DNA of 14,468 nucleotides from Geoalkalibacter_A sp034189505. Its GTDB lineage: Bacteria > Desulfobacterota > Desulfuromonadia > Desulfuromonadales > Geoalkalibacteraceae. Where the stretch lies: assembly GCA_034189505.1 (NCBI GenBank), contig JAXHUR010000078.1, positions 1-14,468 on the forward strand, given 5' to 3'. This document shows, piece after piece, positions 6,195 to 14,194 of the stretch. The notes below the pieces were generated by a model. That model did not search any database, was not told the origin of the DNA, and saw only the letters and a program-made list of their open reading frames with translations. Numbering within the stretch: the first letter of the stretch is position 1; every line of letters starts with the position of its first letter. Position numbers and translations under genes: made by a program.

Positions 6195-7052
6195 TCACCC
6201 GATCTTGACCGGAATATCCCGTGTGTACCTGGCCTTGCCGCGCTCAATGATGTGCGCATAGCCTGCGGAGGTGGCAATATTGCTATGCCCCAACGTCTCC
6301 TGCACCGCACGGATATCACGGGTCGCCTGATAGAGGAGAGCTCCGCAGGTATGCCTCAGGGCATGGCTGGACAACCCTTCCCTTTTCAATTCGGCCTTGC
6401 GCAGATAGTGATCGACCACCTTGTTGACCCCGGTGCGGCTGATACGTCCCATGGCCTTGCCGCCTTTTCGGATTTGAACAAACAGCGGCTCCCCGTGTGA
6501 ATCTTTCTCCAGCGGGCCACGAAGCGCCAGAAATTGCTGAAGAGCCAACGCGGTATCCTCGCGCGGATAGATGAACCGCTCCCTGCCCTTGCCATGCACC
6601 AAAAGACGAAGTCCCTCACCATCAGGCTCAATATCGGAAACGCAGGCTCGCACGATCTCCACCCGGCGCAAACCCTCCAGCGCCATCAAGCCAATCATCG
6701 CCTTGTCCCGCAACGATTTTAATTCCGAGTCGTTTGGAACCGCTCTAAACAGCAGCTCAGCCTCTCCGGCAGAACACCGCCCGGCGCTCCCGTGGGGCTT
6801 TGACATTTGCGGCCGGATTCAACTCGACAAAGCCCCTGTTCACCGCAGACTGGTAAAAGCACCGCACCGTGGTGAGCTTGAGAGAAACTGTCGAAGGCTT
6901 GGATCCAACCGCAAGAAGCTCCTGCCGCCATTTCTTGACATCTTCGACCGTCGCCTGCCCGGGATGGAGTTCGTTCTCACCGCACCAGGTCAACCAGGGC
7001 TTGAAGTGCCCCCGATAGTTTCAAGGGTGGGGGAATGCTCTTGAAAAATCAC
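6195..7052 (-). pseudogene. Tyrosine recombinase (phage integrase/XerC-D family) with two frameshifts
   Basis: Read across two frame changes, the product is ~285 residues, a normal length. The N-terminal SAM-like core-binding domain shows TLET/YRGHFKPWLTWCGENE and later VEDVKKWRQELLA. The C-terminal catalytic domain is continuous in 6195-6806 and keeps all active-site residues: Arg in LEGLRRVEIV, Lys in VHGKGRERFI, His-x-x-Arg in SHALRHTCGAL, His in LGHSNIATS and the nucleophilic Tyr in SAGYAHI. The first frameshift is near 7010-7025 (one base lost). The second, near 6772, looks like one extra T in GTGTTCTGCC. A GTG at 7050-7052 overlaps the stop of the hsdS fragment and may be an accidental start. 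Unless recoded, no full enzyme is made. It is the only recombinase in the window. Confidence 0.8.
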
Positions 7053-7357
7053 ATATTGCCGATGGTGCCGAAGCGCGTCCATGTCCAGCTTTGCGGTAAA
7101 ACATAGGCGGCATCCGACTGATCAAAAGCAGGAAGAGATTTTGGTTTCTTGATTTTACCTGCTTTGATTTGGCGTTTTTTGTCGACCTCGATCTCCTTCA
7201 ACAGTTCCGAAGCAGGCGGATCATTCGGGTCCTGCTCCACCAGCTTGCCCTGCATGGCAAGGGTCAGGATCAATTCGCGCAACCGGGCGATGCCATCAGG
7301 CGCGGCAAAGGCGGTGTTGAAGTGCTGTTCCAGCAGATTGCGGGTGGCGTCTGTCAT
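7049..7357 (-). pseudogene. hsdS: N-terminal fragment of a type I restriction specificity subunit (HsdS)
   Basis: The 102-residue frame carries the hallmark HsdS N-terminus: IARLRELILTLAMQGKLVEQD (about residues 23-43), then PASELLKEIEVDKKRQIKAGKIKKPK and the tryptophan-rich entry to the first target-recognition domain, LPQSWTWTRFGTIGN. It stops immediately there, where a full subunit of 400 or more residues should begin recognising DNA. The break coincides with the start of the integrase sequence. No hsdM or hsdR is present. AlbA_2/RecG-like ATPase genes such as the one upstream commonly sit inside type I restriction operons, so the two fragments may derive from one locus. Confidence 0.8.
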
Positions 7358-7576
7358 GATTGGCCCCCGTGCTGAAAGCCTGGGAATAGTACAGGCACCC
7401 CTTGCACAAATTGCGAAGAGAACCGCCCAGCCAATTGTCCAACAGCTTGTTGGATGTTTTGCTTCGGCGAACCTGGATACCCGTCCCTGCCTTCGCGGGA
7501 AGGGACCCTTTGTGCGCGGGTGTGACGAATAGTTGCAGGCCTTCGTGTCTTCGTGCCTGCGTGTGAGACCATCCCT
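7358..7576. other. Spacer with decayed dispersed-repeat sequences
   Basis: I see no credible gene. It holds three repeat-like pieces. 7541-7570 is a degenerate tandem of the 8-base unit CTTCGTGT leading into GTGTGAGACC. 7472-7505 (around CCCTGCCTTCGCGGGAAGGG) resembles the widespread CCCGC...GCGGG dispersed repeats. 7438-7454 is a 7-bp perfect stem, TCCAACA/TGTTGGA, with a three-base loop. Family assignment is tentative. Confidence 0.4.
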
Positions 7577-8221
7577 TTATTCATCGCCGCCCTCCTTGTT
7601 CAGCAAGGCCCGTCCTTTAGCAGTAAGGCGGTATTTCTGCAGGCGGCTTTGGGGTTTGTCAGGGATGGTCATTTCGATGATTCCCTGCTCGATCAACGGG
7701 ACCAGATGCCGCTTGTAGTTCAGGTAAACATTCGCCAGGCCGATTGCCTCAAGCAATTCGGCTTTTGACTGTGGTCGAGTGTTACAGGCAATCAACACTC
7801 TGGCTACTTGCTCACCGACTTGCTCACCGATTGCCCCACCTGGCTCCATGGTGACCTTTGCCCGGAAGGTGGCCGTGAAGAAGTCGTTGTAGCGCAGGTC
7901 CAATTCGGTGCCACCGTGTTCGGCGACCGCCTGACGGATACGGTTGATGCCGGTGCCGATTTTTTCGATGTAGTCGATGCGATGCAGCAGCGAGGCAATA
8001 AGGGGGTTGCGGGCCACGCTGCGGGTGCCGAATTCCTCCGGTGGAAGTCCGCTGGGCAACCCGCCGGGATTGGTGATGACGACCCGATCGGCGAACACTT
8101 CGATCAATACATTGGCACGTTTGTCGAAGTAGTCCCGATGGCAGACCGCGTTGATGACGGCCTCGCGCAGCGCGACTTCGGGATAATCGGGAATCTCCTC
8201 GCGGCGCAAGTGTTCGATTTT
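7577..8221 (-). pseudogene. C-terminal half of an AlbA_2/RecG-like ATPase, cut off by a nonsense codon
   Basis: The frame continues directly from 8222 through a TAA codon: the upstream residues RHTKLR are followed, after the stop, by KIEHLRREEIPDYPE. Family members normally read through here with an aromatic residue, so TAC or TAT probably became TAA. The visible parts are the GHKL-ATPase-like region (ALREAVINAVCHRDYF, VVITNPGGLPSGL, IDYIEKIGTGINRI) and a C-terminal winged helix (KAELLEAIGLANVYLNYKRHLVPLIEQGIIEMT). These multidomain proteins have an N-terminal AlbA_2 nucleic-acid-binding domain, which is missing here. A TTG at 8209 could restart translation, giving an isolated domain of ~210 residues. 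The role is not established; such genes travel with type I restriction and BREX loci. Confidence 0.75.
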
Positions 8222-8980
8222 TTAGCGGAGTTTAGTGTGGCGCTGGATGAACAGCATGGCGTTGTCGATGTTGTCTACCAGGTTGGCCTGGAAGTCCTTC
8301 TTGTCCAGGATATGCACCTTGTCGTTTCCCTTGTAAAGGACACAACCGACAATGGCGTGGTTGAGCAGGAAATCAATGTCCCTGGCAAAGCAGAGAACGC
8401 CCGCATTGGTTAACCGGTTGTCGGCGGTAAGGCAATCCAGGTTGCGCAGCAGGGTATCGCGGTCAATGCTCGGGCTGATACCGGCCAGTTTCAGGAAGCG
8501 GGCAAAGGCGTCGGGGTCGAAATCGTCGGGATAAACAGCCTTGGCATGACTGAGTTCATCGAAACGGATGCGGCCTTCCTTCTGGAAGAACTCGATGATC
8601 TGATTGCCTTCAACGATCGGATAGACTGAGCCGCGAAAGACATGATTCACCTCTATCTTGACCCGTGTGTCACCTTGACTGACAAAAAGTTTCGTTTCCT
8701 GGTCAGAGCCTGAAGTGGTTCTCTGGACATTCACGTGCAATTTATGTTTCAGTTGTTCAGCGACATGTTGCAGACTCACCTGGATTGCGGCAAGAGCTTC
8801 GGCCCTTTCAGCTGCAGCAGAATCAATGAACACCAGGTCAATATCAACGGACAACCTCGGCATGTCACGACAGAAAAGGTTGATGGCCGTACCGCCCTTC
8901 ATAGCGAAACACTTCTGTTCGAAGACAAACGGCATGGTATCCAGCAGGAGAGCCACCGTTTTCTGGTAACGGCTATCCAT
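8222..8980 (-). pseudogene. abiEii: Chimera: AbiEii nucleotidyltransferase toxin N-terminus joined to AlbA_2/RecG-like ATPase middle
   Basis: The 252-residue open frame starts at an ATG overlapping the abiEi stop by eight bases. Residues 1 to ~118 are AbiEii: MKGGTAINLFCRDMPRLSVDIDLVF carries the KGG...DxD nucleotidyltransferase motif, and VKIEVNHVFRGSV follows. From about residue 127 the sequence becomes the central part of AlbA_2/RecG-like proteins: EFFQKEGRIRFDEL, FARFLKLAGISP, LLRNLDCLTADNRLTNAGVLCF, ILDKKDFQANL. The join lies near 8600-8635. The usual AbiEii C-terminal half (with the PRDLFDV-like region) is absent, so the toxin is probably inactive. The frame ends at the nonsense codon 8222-8224, and the partner gene continues below it. 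A deletion between two neighbouring defence genes explains this best. Confidence 0.8.
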
Positions 8981-9725
8981 TCGGGTTCCTCAGCACCAGG
9001 GTTTTTTCTCCCTGCAGGATGTATGCAGACTTTGATCCGAAATCGATTTGAGCCGCGTCTACCTTTGCCAGCACCGGGAGGTGCAGTTCTTCCGCAACCT
9101 GCCAGAAAAGTCTTTTCGCCTTGATTTTTTTACAGTGCGTCAGCAACTCCTGCATCTTCTTCGTGCGCAGCGATTGAAGCCCTTCCATGATCTGCCTGGC
9201 TTCTTCAAACGTCTGCTGCTTTGGAACGAGATCCAGCATTTCGAGAACAGCGCGCTCAGGCTCGGAAACGAGGGGAGCATCTGCTGTCTGGGCCAAACGT
9301 GAAACACAATACTGCTCGGCCGGTTTTTCTGGCTCATCAAACAGGAGACTGTTCGATAAGACAACTTTGAATTGTTGCTGAAACCATTTCGGCAGATTTC
9401 TCACCCCGCGCCCGTACAGAGTGAGTGTTGATTCGCTCATGCTCAGATAATGGGTGAATCCTTTGAGGGTCAAAGCACTTTTCCCGCCGATATGTACGGC
9501 TACATCGTTGGCTTGAAGAGAGGCAACCGACCCGGTTTCGGTCAGTTTATCGCCGGGACGCAGATAATAACCATAGCCCAGTTGCTTCAGCCAGCCGTGC
9601 TGAACATAGCGGTAGGCCAGTTGGCGGGAGATGCCAAATTTTTTCAGATGCCACGTGGAGATCGGCATCCCCGGAGGCAGGCTGAAAAGCACCTTTTTTA
9701 GTATTTCGCTTGAATGTAAACCCAT
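8973..9725 (-). CDS. abiEi: AbiEi-family antitoxin/transcriptional repressor of a type IV toxin-antitoxin system
   Basis: The protein is ~250 residues, the family's usual size, with no break seen. The N-terminus is a winged helix (MPISTWHLKKFGISRQLAYRYVQ, ending YGYYLRPGDK). The C-terminal antitoxin domain includes VHIGGKSALTLKGFTHYL, YGRGVRNLPKWF and SEPERAVLEMLDLVP. AbiEi proteins both neutralise the AbiEii nucleotidyltransferase and repress their own promoter by binding inverted repeats. A perfect inverted repeat sits on the promoter here. I prefer the ATG at 9725; a TTG at 9734 is in frame. Neither has a strong ribosome binding site. The stop overlaps the abiEii start by eight bases. Since the toxin is truncated, this antitoxin is probably an orphan. 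Confidence 0.88.
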   Translation of the reverse strand: MGLHSSEILKKVLFSLPPGMPISTWHLKKFGISRQLAYRYVQHGWLKQLGYGYYLRPGDKLTETGSVASLQANDVAVHIGGKSALTLKGFTHYLSMSESTLTLYGRGVRNLPKWFQQQFKVVLSNSLLFDEPEKPAEQYCVSRLAQTADAPLVSEPERAVLEMLDLVPKQQTFEEARQIMEGLQSLRTKKMQELLTHCKKIKAKRLFWQVAEELHLPVLAKVDAAQIDFGSKSAYILQGEKTLVLRNPNG

Positions 9726-9773
9726 GATTGACAATACGGCACTTTCTTAAAATGTCGTCAGTGTTCTAGAGGG

Positions 9774-9822
9774 ATAATATTAAATATATGCGCGAAAGTA
9801 AACCAATGATTTACTTTCGCGC
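9774..9822 (-). promoter_or_regulatory. abiEi promoter and perfect inverted-repeat operator
   Basis: The -35 TTTACT (9797-9802) and -10 TATTAT (9774-9779) are separated by exactly 17 bases on the minus strand. GCGCGAAAGTAAA (9790-9802) and its perfect reverse complement TTTACTTTCGCGC (9810-9822), seven bases apart, form an operator whose inner arm contains the -35 box. AbiEi autoregulation through inverted repeats is known in the family; that AbiEi binds this one is inferred from position. The predicted leader is about 40 bases. Confidence 0.75.
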
Positions 9823-9916
9823 TGATTTTGAAATTTCGGGTCAGGAGAATAAAGATCTCAGCAGGTCACGCAAGCAGATCGAGCCATTATCCACATCGGC
9901 AGGGAGCGAGCGCTCT

Positions 9917-10324
9917 TCACCGGGTATACCGGCTCAAGAAGCTGGTTTTGCGGCCGTGCTTTTTCCGCAGCTGTTCGACATAGACAGTGTGCGGCTCAGT
10001 GTCGCCCCAGTCGCTGATGGTCTTCGCCAGCAGGTTGTCAATACAACGTTTCGCGTAGCTGGCAAACAGCTCACAGGCGTCATAGCGGTAGACATTCCCG
10101 ACATGATCGCTCGAATCGTCGCAACGTCCAAAGACGCTGTGGTCGGTGGTATAGAAGTCGGCCACCAGCTTGCAGCTGGTTTGTGCATCCTCGACCTGGT
10201 CTTCGATCTGCTGCAGCAGCTCGCGCAGCTCCCGGGCCAGCCCGGCCGATTCGCCCTAGCGGACGAAGCGTCGGCTGCGTTTCAGAGCGGAGAGGCGGGA
10301 TTTGAGTTTTTTTTCGACAGGCAT
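9917..10324 (-). pseudogene. DUF6880-like protein gene with amber codon and probable internal deletion
   Basis: The frame reads MPVEKKLKSRLSALKRSRRFVR, then TAG at codon 23 (10256-10258), then continues open for 112 codons. Residues resemble the DUF6880 family: SRRFV followed normally by tryptophan, then VFGRCDDSSDHVGNVYRYDA. The end is YVEQLRKKHGRKTSF, a typical C-terminus of these proteins. TGG to TAG explains the amber codon. Family members run to several hundred residues, so the 135-codon frame probably lost its middle near CIDN/LLAK, in frame this time. It follows the two unknown genes downstream of brxL by 46 bases. The function of DUF6880 is unknown. A product starting after the stop, near 10165, is possible but has no clear start signal. 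Confidence 0.6.
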
Positions 10325-10370
10325 TCAGGTGTACATTCCGTCCGGTATAGTTCAGGAAAAGTCAGTGTGA

Positions 10371-10868
10371 TCAGTCTGCCGGATCTTTGATGACAATATC
10401 AGGCTGCTTGGCCAGCTCATCCTCGGGCACGAAAATAAGCCGCATCCCCCAGCCGGAGCAGGTGGTGAGCATGGTGCCGAACTCCTCCAGGGTAAATTCC
10501 TGGTCGTCAATTTCAATCACCGCTCTGCGTCCGTCCTCGTCATGGATGACGCAACGCAGCACATCACCGCGCGGCACCCACTGGTCGCAGGGCTCGGAAT
10601 ATTCCACCTGCGGTCTGCCCGGGGGGATTTCAACCGCCTCGTGAACGTAGTTGGCGATGGCTTCTTGCTGGGCCAGCAAAACCTGGTTGTGGCAGTGCAG
10701 GATCTCCTCGTCACTCATCAGGCTGAGGTCGGAATCGAGCTTGAGGTTGACGCCGCCAACCGTCGGGTCGCGGTAGTCGATGACAGCATAGTCGCCGTTG
10801 CGGCTGATGATGACTTCGCTCAGGTCGGCGATATGGGGTCTTTTGAGGCGATTGCTTGGTTTGGGCAT
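10371..10868 (-). CDS. Small acidic protein of unknown function downstream of brxL
   Basis: The 165-residue frame has no signal peptide or membrane segment. I do not recognise the family. The N-terminus is basic (MPKPSNRLKRPH). The remainder is rich in Asp and Glu, with beta-rich patterns such as GDYAVIDYRDPTVGG and VIHDEDGRRAVIEIDDQEFTLEEFGTML. Its ATG overlaps the stop of the preceding gene (TGATG), so the two are translationally coupled and probably act together. Position between brxL and a DUF6880-like gene makes it a candidate BREX accessory gene, by context only. The codon pattern looks like normal coding sequence and no break is evident. Confidence 0.7.
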   Translation of the reverse strand: MPKPSNRLKRPHIADLSEVIISRNGDYAVIDYRDPTVGGVNLKLDSDLSLMSDEEILHCHNQVLLAQQEAIANYVHEAVEIPPGRPQVEYSEPCDQWVPRGDVLRCVIHDEDGRRAVIEIDDQEFTLEEFGTMLTTCSGWGMRLIFVPEDELAKQPDIVIKDPAD

Positions 10869-11332
10869 CAGTTGTAGCTCCAGTCAATGCGTGATTTGGG
10901 TCGTTCTTGCTTTCCGCCCCAGCGGTAGGAACGATAGAGACCAGGCAAGTCGTTATCGCAGGCAAATTTTCTGTTTGCTTCTACTCTGACCATCGCTGCA
11001 AATCCATTCTGACTCCAGCCGTGACTTGCCATCTCAACCTTGAGATTCTTGATTGCCTGGATGGCGTTGACCAGTTCGGCCTTAATCTCGTGCCGCTCGG
11101 TGTTGTAGTGGCTGAAGGCGTTTAGCACCGGCGGGGGCAGGTTGTGATCCTGCTTGATGTCGTTTCTAGTGAATTCCTCTGTCTGCCATGTTGCCGCCTT
11201 TTGTGGCGCATCTGAAAGCACCATCGACGCCGAAAGCAACTGGGCCCTTGACTGGGCCCTTTGGACCTTCGGCGTCACGACCTCGGCGAAGACCGGCTGT
11301 ATCGCTTTGGGGACTTTCGGGGGATCGGACAC
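10868..11332 (-). CDS. Protein of unknown function coupled to the 3' end of brxL
   Basis: The 154-residue frame begins at GTG (11330-11332), six bases after the original brxL stop at 11338-11340 and directly after the TAA of the shifted brxL frame. A GGAG lies eight bases upstream. No membrane segment or known motif is visible. The middle (NTERHEIKAELVNAIQAIKNLKVEMA) looks helical, and the C-terminus is basic and aromatic (LYRSYRWGGKQERPKSRIDW), which could suit nucleic-acid contact; that is a guess. It ends by overlapping the next gene's start. I do not recognise the family. The pair 11332-10371 is the most intact part of the BREX-side operon. Confidence 0.65.
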   Translation of the reverse strand: MSDPPKVPKAIQPVFAEVVTPKVQRAQSRAQLLSASMVLSDAPQKAATWQTEEFTRNDIKQDHNLPPPVLNAFSHYNTERHEIKAELVNAIQAIKNLKVEMASHGWSQNGFAAMVRVEANRKFACDNDLPGLYRSYRWGGKQERPKSRIDWSYN

Positions 11333-11337
11333 TTACA

Positions 11338-12505
11338 TCACTCCACCATGGCCTTCAATAATGCATCCCTGGCATCGGAATAAAATTGAATATCGATCTT
11401 CGTTGCCATTTCGTCTGATAAATCTATGAGTTGCCTGCGACATGCAACCGGCATCAGTAGTGCAGTCGCGCATTTCCGATGGCATTGGCCCAAGCAGATG
11501 TCCAATGCGCTGCTGATGCTCCACATCGACATCGAAATTGCCGACCAAGACGATGCTGCCGTCCGCACGGATGCTTTCCTTGCCACGACTGAACTCACCG
11601 GACTCCATGTAACCTTTCATGATGTTGACCCCGTCCTTCTGGTCAAATGAGATCCCGGAGACTTCATCAAAACAGACCACATCATACTGGCAGACCAGGC
11701 CACGTTGCCCGGTTCCCATGTGAACGAACATCCTGGCGACCGTCGCCTTACCACCGGAGATCAGATGCGCATAGGGCGAAACCTGCTGAAAGAGGTGGCT
11801 CTTGCCGGTCCCTCGCGGGCCAAGCTCGACCAGGTTGTAGTTGCGCTCGACAAAAGGAACCATACGCAAAAGCAGAGCGTTTTTTTGACGCTCGGAGAGT
11901 CCTTCAGCTTCGATGCCGATCGATCTGAGCAGAAAGCTTTTCCATTCCTCGGTGGTGAATCGATTGCGGGCGGCGGCCAGAGTATCCAGAACATCGCGCT
12001 TGGAGAGTTGAATCTCCCGCAGGTTGCGTACGCCAAAAGGCCGACCACTTTTTTCCTGGGCAATAATGACGTCGTAGTCGAGGGTGATTTCGGCATAAAA
12101 ACCGCCGGTCAGCATCCGTTCGTGCTGGCTGACGAGTTCGGCTTCGATCCGCACATCTTTGAGCTGCAGGCTCGGTATTGTTGCCAGATAGGAGTCGGAT
12201 TTGGCGTCGAGGCGCGCAGTAATCAGGTCGATGATCTTGACCTCGCCACATTCGCGGGCACGGGATTTAAACAGCTCCTCTTCACCCGCCTTGACTGTAC
12301 GGTCGGCGAGCTGACGCTGGACGATCTCCAGACCTTCCTCGATTTCGTCGGAATCGATGCTGGCACAGTAGCGGCCGAGGAGGAATTCCACCACGTATGT
12401 CGGAACCGGAAACTGGCGGCTGAAGGTGCGGACCAGGTCTTTCCTGACCAGGTAACCCTCCAGAGCCGTAGCGGCTTGTTGATCAACGTGATCCATCACA
12501 ATCAT
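11338..12505 (-). pseudogene. brxL: BREX Lon-like protein BrxL with out-of-frame internal deletion
   Basis: The start ATG overlaps the pglZ stop (ATGA) and has GGAGGTGA upstream. Residues 1-346 are the BrxL N-terminal and AAA+ parts: VRKDLVRTFSRQFPVPTYVV, Walker A GPRGTGKSH, Walker B VVCFDEVSGI, then SHLF-like GHLLGPMPSEMR. The frame then changes near 11463. The true BrxL C-terminus continues in a second frame to 11338: LLMPVACRRQLIDLSDE, QFYSDARDALLKAMVE. Full BrxL proteins are about 680 residues, so roughly 290 residues, including the whole Lon-type protease domain, are gone. The frame as it stands would give a 390-residue protein with a foreign tail. BrxL is needed for phage exclusion in type 1 BREX, so this copy should be non-functional. 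Confidence 0.85.
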
Positions 12506-14194
12506 GCGTCACCTCCACCCACAACTGTGGCCATCTGGGCCACAAGCCCGCCATTTTCATCAAGCAAAACCACCGTCGCAGGGTTTCCCTCAAGCTCTTC
12601 ATTTTCGACGACGACAGACGCGGTGCCATTCTTTTTAATTATCTTGGGACTCACCACAATGCTCGACCCCGGATTGCCTGGCCGGGTGCGCACATCCACC
12701 GCCAGGCCCTCGAACTCACCATCGGCAGCAATGGTGCAGCGCAAGCCCTTCCAGGCAATGTCTGTCAGGCTGACCTTGTGTGAGGCCCCGTCGCCAATCC
12801 CACCGGTGACGGTCAACTCAAGCAGCAGGCATTCCTGCAGGCTGATACCGCCATGGGTATATTCCTCGCCACTACGGAAACAGCTGACACCCTCTGCCAG
12901 AGCGAACATTTGCCGGCTATTCCAATACCAGGGAAACTCCATGGCACTGGTTGCCGCTCCGGGCTTCACCACCGCGCAACGGCCCCATTTGGTTTCCGTC
13001 ACACTTTTGGGCCGATCGACTTTCGGCAAGCCGCCGGGCAGCAACAACCAGCCATGATCGGTGATGATCCGTACCGTCTGCCATCCGGCAGTGAGCAGGG
13101 CGGTCACCCTTTCCTGAATTTCGATGAGCAGGGAGTCCAGGTGGCGGGCCAACTTCCACCCTCGGTCATGACCTTCATGATCCAGGTCGCTACACTCCGC
13201 CCAGAGACGCGGTGGTTCGATGGAGGTCACCGCCGGAGCGGAGGATTTCTTGTCAAGAATCGACCAGCCATTGTGCGCCAGGGCTTTTTTGAATTGGTAT
13301 GAAGTCAGAGGTTCGAAGTTGTAAGGTTCAGGTTCCTCGGCAATGACATCTTTTCTGATCATCGGGGCGATGGCCGGTTTGCAGGTCCCCGTTACGCTCG
13401 GAAGTGCCGCCCAAACCTCCTTGTGCGCAACGTTCAAGCCTTGCTGTTCCAGGACCCTGACGAGAGGCGAGCTTTGACCCTCCGACGAGGATTCCGGCAT
13501 TTTCAGGATCAAAGGCCAGTTGGGATTTGCAGACCTGGACAAAGGCCTGCCATTCGTTTGCGCTGCGGCCCTGGCGAAAACCATCGCCCTGGTCGAGCCA
13601 TTGCAGCAGGTACCGGGTCGGATCGCCGCCGGTCAGAAGCGTATTGAAGAAATCCTGATCCAGGCGTTTACCGTGGAGAAGACTGATCTGCTCATCAACG
13701 ACATGGGAGAGCGCCAGTTGCATGGCCTGTTTGGTCTCCGTGTCCTGGGCAACATCGAGACCAAGACCGCCCTGGTCGGACTTGAGGAAGGCAAGGATGG
13801 TCCAGTCTTTGGCGTTGACCTGAGACCAGATGACGCTGCGATACTGCAATTCGGCCAATGGCTTGAGCCGGTCCGGACAACTCTCAATCGCCCGCAGATC
13901 CTGGCGGCTGATTCCAGGAAGATAAAGAATCGGCGTGCTCCCGGCCGGGAGGATGACCTCTTCAACCTTGCCCGCCATGACACAGCGCAACCAGATCGCG
14001 GGTCCGGTGCGTTGCTCCGGGTTGTAATCTCCCAGCACCAGCAGCTCGGGAAGCTCGCTCTTGAGCAGCCGAATAATCGACTCCCATTGCCGGTCACGAT
14101 CCGGCCACAGGATACAGGCCGGTGCAACCTGAACTTCGGGGTTGAATACCGCGGCCGCACGAACGGCTTTCAGAAGATGATCAAGCACCCTCAT
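12502..14194 (-). pseudogene. pglZ: BREX-1 phosphatase-like protein PglZ, type B, with out-of-frame internal deletion
   Basis: The 5' frame (14194 to ~13453) encodes the type B PglZ N-terminus: ACILWPDRDRQWESII, VLGDYNPEQRTGPAIWLRC, LKSDQGGLGLDVAQD, NTLLTGGDP, FVQVCKSQLAFDPENAG. The 3' frame (~13464 to 12502) gives the C-terminal part: EVWAALPSVTGT, DHEGHDRGWKLARHLD, VRIITDHGWLLLPGGLPK, LTENKWGRC-like VTETKWGRC, SLQECLLLELTVT. The two meet out of frame at 13449-13465. Together they total about 565 residues, against roughly 800-850 expected. The missing part includes the region with the first metal/nucleophile motif of the alkaline-phosphatase-like core. PglZ is essential to BREX. Its start overlaps the upstream gene by 14 bases and brxL by four, so the operon layout is preserved. 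Confidence 0.85.

Noticed and set aside
10256..10258. TAG as a pyrrolysine codon
   Set aside because: The family has tryptophan here, one base away; no pyl genes are visible in the window; known pyrrolysine use is confined to a few methylamine enzymes.
9788..10390. A 200-codon plus-strand open frame over the DUF6880-like gene
   Set aside because: Its first codons are the abiEi operator repeat and the rest is the complement of a DUF6880-like sequence ending in a family-typical C-terminus.
11705..13057. A 450-codon plus-strand open frame antisense to brxL and pglZ
   Set aside because: It spans two genes whose minus-strand frames show clear BrxL and PglZ motifs; the plus-strand product has no family-like features.
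11338..14194. A working BREX system
   Set aside because: pglZ and brxL both have frame-breaking internal deletions; brxA, brxB, brxC and pglX are not in the window.
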